From the NCBI RefSeq assembly GCF_009823805.1, contig NZ_WUEK01000001.1, forward strand, positions 330,688 through 394,687: a stretch of 64,000 bases of DNA, given 5' to 3'. Numbering within the stretch: the stretch's first letter is position 1; every line of letters starts with the position of its first letter. Positions 24,240 through 34,418 of the stretch are shown here, piece by piece. Both the position numbers and the translations under genes were made by a program. Under the pieces are notes generated by a model, which saw only the letters and a program-made list of their open reading frames with translations, made no database searches and was not told where the DNA came from. This DNA is from Nocardioides flavescens. Its GTDB lineage: Bacteria; Actinomycetota; Actinomycetes; Propionibacteriales; Nocardioidaceae.

Positions 24240-24988
24240 TGGCGCTCGCCGAACAGTTCCAGCACCTCGTCGACACGCCCGGCGTGACGCCGGCGGCGTT
24301 CGCGCTCGCCTTCGCGGCCGGTGCCGCCCACGCCGTCGGACCGGGGCACGGCAAGAGCCTCGCGGCGGCGTACCTCGTCGGCTCGCGCGGCCGGGTGCGC
24401 GACGCCGTGCTCATGGGTGGCTCGGTCGCGCTCATGCACACGGCCTCGGTGCTGGTGCTCGCGGTGGCGTGGACCTTCCTGTCCCTCTCCGACGTGGTCG
24501 GCCTGCACACCCTGACGACCTCGCTGCAGCTCGTCGCGGGCCTGCTCGTCGTCGCGACCGGGGTGTGGCTGCTGCGCCGCTGGGTGCGCGAGTGGAGGTC
24601 GGGGCACGGCCACGGCCACGGCCACGGGCACGGGCACGGGCACGGGCACGGGCACGAGCCGTCGTCGAGCAGCCGCCCGAGCATGGTCCTGCTCGGCATC
24701 TCGGGCGGGCTGGTGCCCTCGCCGTCGGCGTTCCTGGCCCTGGCGACGGGGTTGTTCCTGGGCCGCTCCGGGTTCGCCCTGCTGCTCGTGGTGACCTTCG
24801 GGCTGGGCATGGCTGTCGTGCTCGTGGGAGTCGGGCTGCTGGCCCTCGCCGGCAACAACGCGGTCATCCGGGGCGCGGAGTCTCGGGCGGCGCTGGCGGT
24901 GGCGAGCCGGGTCGCGCCGATCCTCGCGGCGTGCGGCATCACCGCGATGGGTGGCGTGATCACCACCCTGGCGCTCACCTCGTGGTGA
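24239..24988 (+). CDS. NicO/RcnA-family nickel/cobalt transporter
   Basis: 249 residues with six predicted membrane helices. The family signature HAVGPGHGKSLAAAYLVG (about 31-48) lies on the first helix, and a second LGISGGLVPSPSAFLALATG lies on helix 4. Between helices 3 and 4 is a cytoplasmic loop of alternating Gly-His (nine His in a GH repeat, nt 24603-24655), typical of metal-sensing loops in RcnA-like exporters. It probably exports Ni(II) or Co(II), but import cannot be excluded. It is coupled to the preceding secreted protein. Its last 14 bp overlap the end of the convergent thioesterase gene. Confidence 0.88.
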   Translation: MALAEQFQHLVDTPGVTPAAFALAFAAGAAHAVGPGHGKSLAAAYLVGSRGRVRDAVLMGGSVALMHTASVLVLAVAWTFLSLSDVVGLHTLTTSLQLVAGLLVVATGVWLLRRWVREWRSGHGHGHGHGHGHGHGHGHEPSSSSRPSMVLLGISGGLVPSPSAFLALATGLFLGRSGFALLLVVTFGLGMAVVLVGVGLLALAGNNAVIRGAESRAALAVASRVAPILAACGITAMGGVITTLALTSW

Positions 24989-25820
24989 GGGCGACCAGCC
25001 TCTCGCGCACGGCCGCCGGCGGCTCGGTCGAGCGCTGCTCGTCGAGATCGAAGAAGACGAGCACGGCGCGGGCCCGGGCGAGCACGCGGTCACCGTCACG
25101 GATGTCGGACTCCAGCGTCATCGACTTCGTGCCGACGTCCGCCACCGACGTGCGGCACTCGTAGGGCGCCTCGCGGAACAGGATCGGGGCGCGGTAGTCG
25201 ACGTCGACCTGGGCGACGACGAGGTGGAAGTCGCGCTCACCGTCGGTCAGCTCGTGCAGGAAGAGGATGCGCGCTTCCTGGAGGTACTCGAAGTACTTCA
25301 CGTTGTTGACGTGGCCGTAGACGTCGACGTCGGAGAAGCGCACGTGCACGTCGTACGTCGACGCGACCGGCTCGGCCGGCGAGACGCACCGTCGTGCGGG
25401 ATGCTCGTCGGGCTCGAGGTGCTGGGTCAGCGCCTCGCGCTCCTCGGCGGTGATCCGACGCGGCCGCTCCTCGGCGAAGACGAACGGCGTCAGCACGGTG
25501 CGGGCGCGCAGGTGGACGGTGCGATCGCCGTGCTCGTCGGTCTGGAACAGCTCGTAGGCCATGGTGAACGTCGCAGCGCGGATCTCGGTGACCCAGCACT
25601 CGATGGAGACGGGGCGGAAGCCGAAGGTCAGCGGGGCGACGTAGGTGACCTCGTGGCGCACGACCACCAGGCCCTCGACCAGCGCGCCCGGGCCGCGCCC
25701 GTGGGCGCGGAGCATGTCGACGCGGGCCTCTTGGAGGTAGTCGACGTAGACGACGTTGTTGACGTGGCGCAGCTGGTCGAGGTCGGCCCACCGCATCGGG
25801 CACTCGTAGCGGTGTCGCAC
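24975..25820 (-). CDS. Double-hotdog acyl-CoA thioesterase
   Basis: A 281-residue protein with two 4HBT hotdog domains (about 1-135 and 150-275). Each has the active-site pattern: RWADLDQLRHVNNVVYVDYLQEAR in the first and RFSDVDVYGHVNNVKYFEYLQEAR in the second, with the Asp and HxN motif of 4-hydroxybenzoyl-CoA-thioesterase-like enzymes. It would hydrolyse acyl-CoA in the cytoplasm. A single-chain pseudodimer is common in actinobacteria. GTG start at 25820. Monocistronic, between the NicO pair and the small membrane-protein gene. Confidence 0.92.
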   Translation of the reverse strand: MRHRYECPMRWADLDQLRHVNNVVYVDYLQEARVDMLRAHGRGPGALVEGLVVVRHEVTYVAPLTFGFRPVSIECWVTEIRAATFTMAYELFQTDEHGDRTVHLRARTVLTPFVFAEERPRRITAEEREALTQHLEPDEHPARRCVSPAEPVASTYDVHVRFSDVDVYGHVNNVKYFEYLQEARILFLHELTDGERDFHLVVAQVDVDYRAPILFREAPYECRTSVADVGTKSMTLESDIRDGDRVLARARAVLVFFDLDEQRSTEPPAAVRERLVALTTR

Positions 25821-25859
25821 GCGCCCGACTCTGTCAGATCGGGCGCGCGCGACGGGCGA

Positions 25860-26039
25860 TCAGTGGGCCAGCGTGAGACGGCGGTAGTAGGCCGGGATGC
25901 TCTGATGGCGCGCGAGCCGGACCCGGTGGTGCCGGGTCAGGCTGACGGCGATCGACGCGAGCGCGGTCAGCGAGGCCGCAGCGGCGATGACGACGATGAC
26001 GATGGAGAGGGCGGTGACGCCGCTGAGGTCGAACAGCAC
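25860..26039 (-). CDS. 59-residue membrane protein, probable TetR target
   Basis: A short gene from the GTG at 26039 to the TGA at 25860-25862. The protein starts VLFDLSGVTALSIVIVVIAAAASLTALA and forms one strong membrane helix (about residues 9-32). The remainder is a basic, His/Tyr-rich tail (TRHHRVRLARHQS, then AYYRRLTLAH). An AAGGAG ribosome-binding site (complement of 26046-26051) stands 6 nt before the start, which strongly supports expression. It is divergent from the TetR gene across two matching operators, so it is likely the regulated target. Function unknown: perhaps a small stress or efflux-accessory peptide. Confidence 0.75.
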   Translation of the reverse strand: MLFDLSGVTALSIVIVVIAAAASLTALASIAVSLTRHHRVRLARHQSIPAYYRRLTLAH

Positions 26040-26045
26040 GAGAGG

Positions 26046-26084
26046 CTCCTTCTTCTACGTTCGTAGAATCTCTACTGATGTAGA
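26046..26084. promoter_or_regulatory. Two TetR-type operators in the divergent promoter
   Basis: Two inverted repeats of the same family lie 17 bp apart, centre to centre: TTCTACGTTCGTAGAA (26053-26068) and TCTACTGATGTAGA (26071-26084), consensus TCTAC-N4-GTAGA. The first abuts the ribosome-binding site of the small membrane-protein gene (26046-26051); the second lies upstream of the tetR -10. This layout fits autorepression plus repression of the small gene by the adjacent TetR. Confidence 0.75.
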
Positions 26085-26121
26085 AGGTACGCCGCAGGAG
26101 CAGACCGGACAAGGCCGCCGG

Positions 26122-26134
26122 TAGCGTTGCGAGG
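26122..26134 (+). promoter_or_regulatory. Leaderless-type -10 element of tetR
   Basis: TAGCGT at 26122-26127 is followed by 7 nt and the GTG at 26135, with no ribosome-binding site. This arrangement recurs at several genes in the window. Confidence 0.5.
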
Positions 26135-26734
26135 GTGGTCTCGGACACAGCCCCGAGCGGTCGCCGCCGCGAGCTGCTCGACGCTGCCGTCCACGTCATC
26201 GCCACCGAGGGGCTGCGCGGCCTCACCCACCGTGCGGTCGACCGTCGCGCCGGGCTAGCGGAGGGCACCTGCTCGGCGTACCTCCGCAGCCGCCAGGCCC
26301 TCCAGGTCGGTCTTGCCGAGCACGTCGGGCGCTCCCTCGCCCACGACGTCGACGTGCTGGCGGCCCGTCTCGAGGAGGCCCGCGCGGGCGACCCGGAGCG
26401 CGACGAGCCGCTCGCCGTCGAGCTGACCACCGACCTGCTGGGGCGCTGGCTCGACCGGCCCGAGCTCACCCTCGCCAAGGCCGAGCTCGCGGTCGAGGCC
26501 TCCCGCAACCCCGAGGTCGCGGCCGTGCTGATCTCGTGGCGATCGCGCCTCGTCGCGGTCGTCGACCAGCTCGTGAGCCGGGTGGCCCCCGAGGCCGGCG
26601 CCGCGCGCGCCGAGGTGCTCGTCGCCGCCCTCGACGGCCTGCTGCTGGCCGCCCTGCAGCGACCGCCGGCCGAGCGCCACCGCTTCCTCGCCGACTCGAT
26701 GTCGCTGGTGCTCCACGGGCTCACCCAGCCCTGA
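26135..26734 (+). CDS. TetR-family transcriptional regulator
   Basis: A 199-residue TetR protein. The N-terminal helix-turn-helix spans about residues 10-56 (RRRELLDAAVHVIATEGLRGLTHRAVDRRAGLAEGTCSAYLRSR, with the recognition helix near AGLAEGTCSAYL). The C-terminal ligand domain is helical with no recognised ligand motif. It is divergent from the 59-residue membrane protein and faces two operators. It probably represses both its own gene and the small gene until a ligand binds; the ligand is unknown. Confidence 0.92.
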   Translation: MVSDTAPSGRRRELLDAAVHVIATEGLRGLTHRAVDRRAGLAEGTCSAYLRSRQALQVGLAEHVGRSLAHDVDVLAARLEEARAGDPERDEPLAVELTTDLLGRWLDRPELTLAKAELAVEASRNPEVAAVLISWRSRLVAVVDQLVSRVAPEAGAARAEVLVAALDGLLLAALQRPPAERHRFLADSMSLVLHGLTQP

Positions 26735-26778
26735 TCGAGCACTGGTCCGGCTCCCGCACACGGCCCGGCCGGGGCGGT

Positions 26779-26791
26779 TACTGTGCAGTAC
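26779..26791 (+). promoter_or_regulatory. Leaderless-type -10 element of the thiolase gene
   Basis: TACTGT at 26779-26784 is followed by 7 nt and the ATG at 26792. The hexamer is part of a small palindrome TACTG-TG-CAGTA (26779-26790). The spacing supports ATG 26792 over an in-frame GTG at 26783 that lies inside the hexamer. Confidence 0.55.
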
Positions 26792-28018
26792 ATGCCCGAA
26801 GCCGTGATCGTCTCCGCTGCCCGCTCCCCCATCGGCCGAGCCAACAAGGGCTCGCTCACCGAGTTCCGACCCGACGACCTGACCGCACTCATCGTGCAGG
26901 CCGCTCTCGACAAGGTCCCCGAGCTCGACCCGACCACCATCGACGACCACTACCTCGGCTGCGGTCTGCCCGGCGGCGAGTCCGGCAACAACCTCGGCCG
27001 CGTCGTCAACGTGCTCCTCGGCCTCGACTCCGTCCCCGGCGCCACCATCACCCGCTACTGCTCCTCCTCGGTGCAGACCACCCGGATGGCCTTCCACGCG
27101 ATCAAGGCCGGCGAGGGCCACACCTTCATCTCCTCGGGCGTCGAGACCGTCTCGCGCTTCGCCAAGGGCACCAGCGACCACCTCCCCGACACCGTCAACC
27201 ACCGCTTCGACGACGCCCAGACCCGCACCAAGACGACCGCCGAGGCCGGCAACGCCGCCGGCCCGTGGCACGACCCCCGCGAGGACGGCCTGCTGCCCGA
27301 CGCCTACATCGCGATGGGCCAGACCGCCGAGAACGTCGCCACCCTGCGCGGGCTCGACCGCGCCGAGCTCGACGAGTTCGGCGTCCGCTCCCAGAACCTC
27401 GCCGAGAAGGCCCTCCAGGCCGGCTTCTGGCAGCGCGAGATCACCCCCGTCACCACCCCCGACGGCAGCGTCGTCTCCGCCGACGACGGCCCCCGCGCCG
27501 GCGTCACCATCGAGGCCATCTCCCAGCTCAAGCCCGTCTTCCGCCCCGACGGCGTCGTCACCGCCGGCAACTGCTGCGCCCTCAACGACGGCGCCGCCGC
27601 CGTGATCGTCATGAGCGACACCCGCGCCGCCGAGCTCGGCCTGACCCCGCTGGCCCGCATCGTCTCCACCGGCGTCTCCGGCCTCTCGCCCGAGATCATG
27701 GGCCTCGGCCCCGTCGAGGCCACCAAGAACGCCCTGGCCAACGCCGGCATGTCGATCGGCGACATCGACCTCGTCGAGATCAACGAGGCCTTCGCCGCGC
27801 AGGTCGTACCGTCCTACCAGGACCTCGACATCGACCTCGACCGCCTCAACGTCAACGGCGGCGCCATCGCCGTCGGTCACCCGTTCGGCATGACCGGCGC
27901 CCGCCTGCAGAACACCATGATCAACAGCCTGGACTTCCACGACAAGCAGACCGGTCTCATCACCATGTGCGTCGGCGGCGGCCAGGGCATGGCGCTCATC
28001 CTCGAGCGGATGTCCTGA
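26792..28018 (+). CDS. Acetyl-CoA C-acetyltransferase (thiolase)
   Basis: A 408-residue thiolase of the degradative/biosynthetic superfamily, cleaving or forming a beta-ketoacyl-CoA. The nucleophilic Cys is in TRYCSSSVQTTRMA (about residue 88-90), the active-site His in VGHPFGMTGARL, and the second Cys in TMCVGGGQGMAL. EINEAFAAQ is the NEAF motif. The start MPEAVIVSAARSPIG matches the family N-terminus. Codon use is strongly biased to C-ending codons, suggesting high expression. Monocistronic; TetR upstream and MarR downstream have their own promoters. Confidence 0.95.
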   Translation: MPEAVIVSAARSPIGRANKGSLTEFRPDDLTALIVQAALDKVPELDPTTIDDHYLGCGLPGGESGNNLGRVVNVLLGLDSVPGATITRYCSSSVQTTRMAFHAIKAGEGHTFISSGVETVSRFAKGTSDHLPDTVNHRFDDAQTRTKTTAEAGNAAGPWHDPREDGLLPDAYIAMGQTAENVATLRGLDRAELDEFGVRSQNLAEKALQAGFWQREITPVTTPDGSVVSADDGPRAGVTIEAISQLKPVFRPDGVVTAGNCCALNDGAAAVIVMSDTRAAELGLTPLARIVSTGVSGLSPEIMGLGPVEATKNALANAGMSIGDIDLVEINEAFAAQVVPSYQDLDIDLDRLNVNGGAIAVGHPFGMTGARLQNTMINSLDFHDKQTGLITMCVGGGQGMALILERMS

Positions 28019-28070
28019 CACTCGTCCAGTCCCGGGGGCAGGCGACAGCGCGAACCTGACCGCCTGCCCC

Positions 28071-28082
28071 TAGGATTCGCCT
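28071..28082 (+). promoter_or_regulatory. Leaderless-type -10 element of the MarR gene
   Basis: TAGGAT at 28071-28076, then 6 nt and the GTG at 28083. It is the same hexamer and nearly the same spacing as at valS. Confidence 0.55.
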
Positions 28083-28580
28083 GTGCAGCCTGTGCCAGAC
28101 GAACCCACGCGCTGGCTCGACGTCGATCAGCAGCGCGCGTGGCGTGCCCTCGTCATGGGCACCACCCTGCTCTTCGACCGGCTCGACGACGACCTGCGCC
28201 GCGGCTACGACCTGTCGCTGGTCGAGTACGAGATCCTCGTGCGGCTCTCCGAGCGCGAGGGCCAGATGCGGATGGCGGCACTCGCCGACGCCCTCGCCCA
28301 CAGCCGCAGCCGCGTCACCCACACGGTCACCCGGATGGAGAAGGCCGGGCTCGTGCAGCGCTCGAGCTCGCCCGAGGACGGTCGCGGCATCGTGTGCACG
28401 CTGACCGACAAGGGGCTCGACGTGCTCGAGCGGGCCGCGCACGACCACGTCATGGACGTGCGCCGCCACCTCGTCGACCTCGCCGACCCGGCCGACTTCG
28501 CCGCCCTCGGCCGGGTGATGGACGCCGTCTCCGACCACCTCATCGCCGACCACCCCGAGATGGAGATCCGCAGGGGGTGA
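28083..28580 (+). CDS. MarR-family transcriptional regulator
   Basis: A 165-residue winged-helix regulator. The DNA-binding domain covers about residues 45-110 (LSLVEYEILVRLSEREGQMRMAALADALAHSRSRVTHTVTRMEKAGLVQRSSSPEDGRGI), with the recognition helix SRSRVTHTVTRMEKAG and a wing with Asp-Gly-Arg. Flanking helices form the dimer interface. GTG start directly after a -10 element. The target is not evident: both neighbours (thiolase and EttA) look independently transcribed. Confidence 0.92.
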   Translation: MQPVPDEPTRWLDVDQQRAWRALVMGTTLLFDRLDDDLRRGYDLSLVEYEILVRLSEREGQMRMAALADALAHSRSRVTHTVTRMEKAGLVQRSSSPEDGRGIVCTLTDKGLDVLERAAHDHVMDVRRHLVDLADPADFAALGRVMDAVSDHLIADHPEMEIRRG

Positions 28581-28608
28581 GCCCTGCGGATCCCCGCTCC
28601 GGCGGGTG

Positions 28609-30291
<1,683 letters not shown>

Positions 30292-30430
30292 GGTCATCAA
30301 CCTACGGCGTGTCCCGGAACCCTCCACAACCGGCGACTCACGGCGCTCTCTCCACAGCCGCGGGCCGTCGTACGACGGGTGAGCGCGAGCACGCGCAGGC
30401 TGGTCGGGTCACCTCGAGAAGGAGAGATCC

Positions 30431-30811
30431 GTGAACGACGTCCACGTCACCGTGCAGGGCAACCTCGGCGGCCCGGTCCGCCACCACGAGACCGCCAACG
30501 GGCCGGTCGCGAGCTTCCGGCTGGGCTGCACCCCGTCCTGGTTCGACCGCCGCACCCAGCAGTGGGTCGAGGGCGAGACGCAGTGGTACTCCGTGTCCGC
30601 CTGGCGCGCCCTGGCCACCCACTGCAGCGCCTCGCTGTCGGCCGGCGACCCCGTCGTGGTGCACGGCCGGCTCACCATGCGCACCTGGGAGGACGCCGAC
30701 GGCAAGCCGCACACCGACCTCGAGCTCACCGCCCGCACGGTCGGCCACGACCTCGCCCGCGGCACGTCGGCCTTCACCCGCGCGGTCCGCGCGGAAGCGG
30801 AGGCCGCCTGA
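30431..30811 (+). CDS. Short single-stranded DNA-binding protein
   Basis: A 126-residue OB-fold SSB (VNDVHVTVQGNLGGPVRHHET, WYSVSAWRALATHCSASL, VVVHGRLTMRTWED). It lacks the Gly/Pro-rich linker and the acidic DDDxPF tail through which the replicative SSB recruits partners, so it is a paralogue of SsbB type, perhaps for repair or transformation. The GTG at 30431 follows a strong GAAGGAG ribosome-binding site. Its Trp/His-rich OB core looks intact. The ssb proper must lie outside the window. Confidence 0.9.
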   Translation: MNDVHVTVQGNLGGPVRHHETANGPVASFRLGCTPSWFDRRTQQWVEGETQWYSVSAWRALATHCSASLSAGDPVVVHGRLTMRTWEDADGKPHTDLELTARTVGHDLARGTSAFTRAVRAEAEAA

Positions 30812-30819
30812 CCCCGGGC

Positions 30820-30858
30820 GGTGGTTGAGGAGGGACGAAGTCCCGTCTCGAAACCACC
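30820..30858. repeat. Extragenic palindromic repeat, copy 1
   Basis: An interrupted inverted repeat: outer arms GGTGGTT and AACCACC, inner hairpin GGGAC-GAA-GTCCC, with GAGGA and TCTCG between. It lies between the convergent ssb and GTPase genes. Two related copies lie at 42406-42444 and 42461-42495. I recognise this type (GGTGGTTGAGGA...TCTCGAAACCACC) as a repeated intergenic element of Nocardioides-like genomes. Confidence 0.85.
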
Positions 30859-30871
30859 CGAGCCGTCAGGT

Positions 30872-32539
30872 CTACTGCAAGACGGTGTCGAGCCCCGTGC
30901 GCACCGTCCGGAACGCGTCGAGCTCGGTCTCGACCGGCGCGACCACCAGCTCCTGGGCGACGCGGTGCACCGCCTCGCGCAGGCGCCGGTCGGCGGTCGC
31001 GGCCCGCTTGCGGGCGGTGAGGTCGACCAGCACCCGGCAGAGCAGGGCGAGCACGATGCCGGCGACCACTCCCCCGATCAGCAGGAGGAACGGCAGGTCG
31101 ACCCCGGCGTACGACGGCACGGCGGCGTCGCCGAGCCCACCGGAGAAGACGAGCGCGAGCGTCCACACGAGACCGGCGACGGCGGTGAGGAGGAGGGCCC
31201 ACTGCAGGACGCGGACGATGCCGGCCCAGGCGGGGATGCCGGCGACGCCGAGGTCGGTCTGGCCGATCTCGACGTCGAGGCGGTCGCCGAGGTCGTCGAC
31301 GCGCGAGACCGATGCGCGGCGCAGTGAGTCGGCCCACGGGCGGCTCATCCCGGCCGAGACGTCGTCGGCCAGCGCCCGCACCTCGGTGTCGACCTTGGCG
31401 CGCTGGACCGGCGTCGCGGTCGGGATCGAGGAACGGTTGCGGGCGAGGAGCTGCTTGCCCTCGGAGCCGAGGTCGAGGTGGAGGCGGCGCAGCGGGTCGG
31501 GGCGCAGGCGCGAGACCCAGGAGACGACCGGCCAGCCGGTGGCCTGGCGGGCCCGCATCCGCGTCGAGCGCTCGATGGCGGAGACGACGGTGGGCACTCC
31601 GGCCGAGTCGGCCAGCGCCTCCTCCATCGCCTGCACCCGGCCCGAGGCGAGCGAGCGGGGGCGGCCCCCGCCGCACTCCTCGTCCAGGCGGGTGGCGACG
31701 GCGCGGAGGTCGGCGGCGAGCCGGCCGCGGGTGGCGGCCTTGTCGGAGACCCGGCGGGCGATCTCGGCACGGAGCTCGGCGACGCCGTCGCCGTGCCGCG
31801 CGCTGGTCGCGATGACCGGCACGTCGGTGAGGCCGTCGGCGTCGAGCAGGCGACGTACGTCCTCGAGCATCGAGGCCCGGCGGTCGGCCGGCACGGTGTC
31901 GATGTGGTTGAGCACGACGACCATGACGCCCTGGTGGGAGGCGAGCGGCGCGAGGTAGCGGTCGTGGATCGCGGCGTCGGCGTACTTCTGCGGGTCGAGC
32001 ACCCACACGAGCAGGTCGGCCAGGCGCACGATGCGGTCGACCTCGAGGTGGTGGGCGACCTCGGTCGAGTCGTGGTCGGGCAGGTCGAGCAGCACGACAC
32101 CGTCGAGCTCCCGGTCGCGCTGCGAGCGCCGGTCGGGGCGCGAGGAGTCGAGCATCGAGTCGCGGGTGATCTGGTGGCGCGGGGGGATGCCCAGCCACTC
32201 GAGCAGCTCACCGGCACCCTCGGCGCCCCACACGCAGGCGGTCGCCCACGACGTGGTGGGGCGACGCACACCGACCGCGGAGAGCTCGAGGCCGGTGAGG
32301 GCGTTGAACGTCGAGGACTTGCCCGATCCGGTGGCCCCGGCGATCGCGACGACCGTGTGCTCCGCCGACAGGCGCAGCCGGCCGGCAGCGCGGTCGACGA
32401 CGCCTTGGGCGTCGTCGACGACCGAGTCGTCGAGACGACCTCGCGATGCCTCGGTCGCGGCCTCGAGCGCCTCGAGTCGGGTGCCGAGGTCGGAGCCGCG
32501 CGAGAGGAGCCTCTTGGCCCCCTCGAGCAAGGACGTCAT
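30872..32539 (-). CDS. Dynamin-like/50S-binding-type GTPase, membrane-associated
   Basis: A 555-residue GTPase. The G domain has a P-loop GATGSGKSSTFNALTG (about 68-83), a switch with RRPTTSWATA, a G3 element LLDLPDHDSTE (D-x-P-D in place of DxPG), and LNHIDTVPADRR for G4 (NHID, an N-x-x-D). The C-terminal half contains two adjacent membrane helices (about 430-455 and 465-490: LQWALLLTAVAGLVWTLALVF and LPFLLLIGGVVAGIVLALL). It is probably a homologue and partner of the dynamin-like protein encoded 94 bp upstream. Likely membrane remodelling or stress response; the exact role is unknown. Confidence 0.82.
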   Translation of the reverse strand: MTSLLEGAKRLLSRGSDLGTRLEALEAATEASRGRLDDSVVDDAQGVVDRAAGRLRLSAEHTVVAIAGATGSGKSSTFNALTGLELSAVGVRRPTTSWATACVWGAEGAGELLEWLGIPPRHQITRDSMLDSSRPDRRSQRDRELDGVVLLDLPDHDSTEVAHHLEVDRIVRLADLLVWVLDPQKYADAAIHDRYLAPLASHQGVMVVVLNHIDTVPADRRASMLEDVRRLLDADGLTDVPVIATSARHGDGVAELRAEIARRVSDKAATRGRLAADLRAVATRLDEECGGGRPRSLASGRVQAMEEALADSAGVPTVVSAIERSTRMRARQATGWPVVSWVSRLRPDPLRRLHLDLGSEGKQLLARNRSSIPTATPVQRAKVDTEVRALADDVSAGMSRPWADSLRRASVSRVDDLGDRLDVEIGQTDLGVAGIPAWAGIVRVLQWALLLTAVAGLVWTLALVFSGGLGDAAVPSYAGVDLPFLLLIGGVVAGIVLALLCRVLVDLTARKRAATADRRLREAVHRVAQELVVAPVETELDAFRTVRTGLDTVLQ

Positions 32540-32633
32540 CGTCTCCCTCGGGTCTCGGCGCGTGCTGCGGTCGTCGGCGCTGGATGGTGGGTGCGGCCCA
32601 CCCTACTTGTCGGCCGACTCGTGAGCCGACTCG

Positions 32634-34418
32634 TCAGCGGACGAGACCGGCGTACCGCGCGTCCTCCACCCGGCGCGAGGCCCGGCGCAGCTCCTCGGCG
32701 GTGTCGGCGTCGAGGCCCAGGCTGTCGAGCAGCGCGACGTAGCGGGCCTCCTCGGCGGCGAACAGCTCGCGCACCCGCACCTCGAGCGCCTTGCGGGCCC
32801 GCTCGGCGAGGCTGCGCACGGCCTGGTCGCCGAAGACGGCCTCGAGCAGCTTCTGCCCGATCACCGCCGAGCCGCCGGCGATGCCGACCTCGGCGCCGGT
32901 GAGGCCGTAGGAGTAGGAGAAGACGACGACCATCAGCGCCACCGAGAGCCCGTTGACCCCGAAGGCGAGGAACCGCGCGGTCGTGCGCTTGTCCTGGCCC
33001 TGGGTGCGCACCATCTCGAGCACGTCGGCCTGCCATTCGCGCACCGAGCGCTCGGCGTCGCGGCGCAGCTGGCGCGAGGCGCGACCGAGCTCGGAGCCGG
33101 CGTCGGCGATGAGCGCCACCCCCGACGGCGTCTGGCGCCACGCGGCCTCGGCACGCTCCGCGGCCGCCTCGGCGTGCTCGAGGATCAGCATCTCGAGCCC
33201 CGACTCGACCGCGACCGTGACCCGCTCGGCCTGCTGGGGCTTGCCCTTGACGGCACCCACGATGCGGTCGCGCAGCCACCCGACGCGGCTCTCGAGGGTG
33301 CGCAGCAGCTCGCCGGTCCCCACGAACTCCTGCCAGCGCGCGAGCACCTCACCGCGCAGCAGGGTGCCGTCCGCCATCGCGGACAGCACGGCCTGCACGC
33401 CCTCCTCGTACGCCGCGTCGGCGTCCTCGCGCAGGCGCTGCACGGCCCGCACCTGCTCGGTGGCCGCGTCGGCGAGCGGGTAGGTGCGCCGGGTGAGCGT
33501 GCGGACCGCCCCATCGAGGGTCTGGATCACGACGCTCTGCCGCGCGGCCGCGTCGGCGGCCAGCGAGGCCAGCCAGTCGCGGATGTCGGCGACGTGGCCC
33601 GCGGGCAGCAGCCCGTCCTCGGAGATCGGCCCCTCGTGCACCACGAAGAGCGGGGAGTCCTTCAGTCCGCGGCTGGCGAGCATCCGGCCGAGGTGGGTGG
33701 CGACGGTCTGCACGGCCTCCTCGGGCGTGCGGTCGAGCACGATCGCCACGGCCGTCGACCGCTCGGCGGCGCGGTGCAGGAACTCCCACGGCACCTGGTC
33801 GGCGTACCTCGCGGCGGAGGTGACGAACAGCCACAGGTCGCCGGCGGCGAGGAGCTGCGCGGCGAGCTCGCGGTTCTGGTCGACGACCGAGTCGACGTCG
33901 GGGGCGTCGAGGATCGCGAGTCCGGCGGGCACCGTGTCGGACTCGACGAGCTGCAACGCCTGGGGGTCGGTGGTCGCGTGGTCGACGCGCTCGAGGTCGG
34001 GCAGCAGCCGCTCGGCGCCGAACCACTCGCGGTCGTCGGGGTGGTGCACCAGCACCGGCGAGCGGGTCGTGGGCCGCAGCAGGCCCGGCTGCGTCACCCG
34101 GTGACCCACGAGGGAGTTGACGAGGGTCGACTTGCCGGCGCCCGTCGAGCCGCCGACGACCGTGAGCAGCGGGGCCTCGAGCGTCGTCACGCGCGGGATG
34201 ACGTAGTCCTCGAGCTGGTCGACCATCTCGCGCAGCTCGGTGCGGTGGGCGGCGGCGCCCGGCAGCTCGAGCGGCAGCTGCACGGCCTGCAGGGCGTGGT
34301 GCAGGCGCACCAGGGCCGTCAGCATCACGGTGCCGTACGACGCGGGCGTGGGGCTGCCGAGGACCGGGGCCGAGCCGGGGGCGGCGGTGCCGGTCGTGTC
34401 GCTGGGGTCGTCGCTCAT
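32634..34418 (-). CDS. Dynamin-family GTPase
   Basis: A 594-residue protein with a dynamin-type G domain: P-loop GGSTGAGKSTLVNSLVG (about 81-97), switch TTRSPVLVHHP, LAILDAPDVDS (G3 with D-A-P-D) and IVLDRTPEEAV near G4. Long helices follow (stalk-like), with a hydrophobic segment (ARFLAFGVNGLSVALMVVVFSYSYG) and a Gly/Ala-rich second segment as membrane-contacting region. The ATG at 34418 overlaps the PrsW stop (ATGA). Tandem G proteins in this arrangement resemble DynAB-like pairs of actinobacteria, which support membrane fission at the septum or under stress; that is inference from context. Confidence 0.85.
   Translation of the reverse strand: MSDDPSDTTGTAAPGSAPVLGSPTPASYGTVMLTALVRLHHALQAVQLPLELPGAAAHRTELREMVDQLEDYVIPRVTTLEAPLLTVVGGSTGAGKSTLVNSLVGHRVTQPGLLRPTTRSPVLVHHPDDREWFGAERLLPDLERVDHATTDPQALQLVESDTVPAGLAILDAPDVDSVVDQNRELAAQLLAAGDLWLFVTSAARYADQVPWEFLHRAAERSTAVAIVLDRTPEEAVQTVATHLGRMLASRGLKDSPLFVVHEGPISEDGLLPAGHVADIRDWLASLAADAAARQSVVIQTLDGAVRTLTRRTYPLADAATEQVRAVQRLREDADAAYEEGVQAVLSAMADGTLLRGEVLARWQEFVGTGELLRTLESRVGWLRDRIVGAVKGKPQQAERVTVAVESGLEMLILEHAEAAAERAEAAWRQTPSGVALIADAGSELGRASRQLRRDAERSVREWQADVLEMVRTQGQDKRTTARFLAFGVNGLSVALMVVVFSYSYGLTGAEVGIAGGSAVIGQKLLEAVFGDQAVRSLAERARKALEVRVRELFAAEEARYVALLDSLGLDADTAEELRRASRRVEDARYAGLVR

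Noticed and set aside
30820..30858. CRISPR-like or riboswitch interpretation of the palindromic repeats
   Set aside because: Single units without regular spacers, located between convergent gene ends; no downstream gene for a riboswitch.
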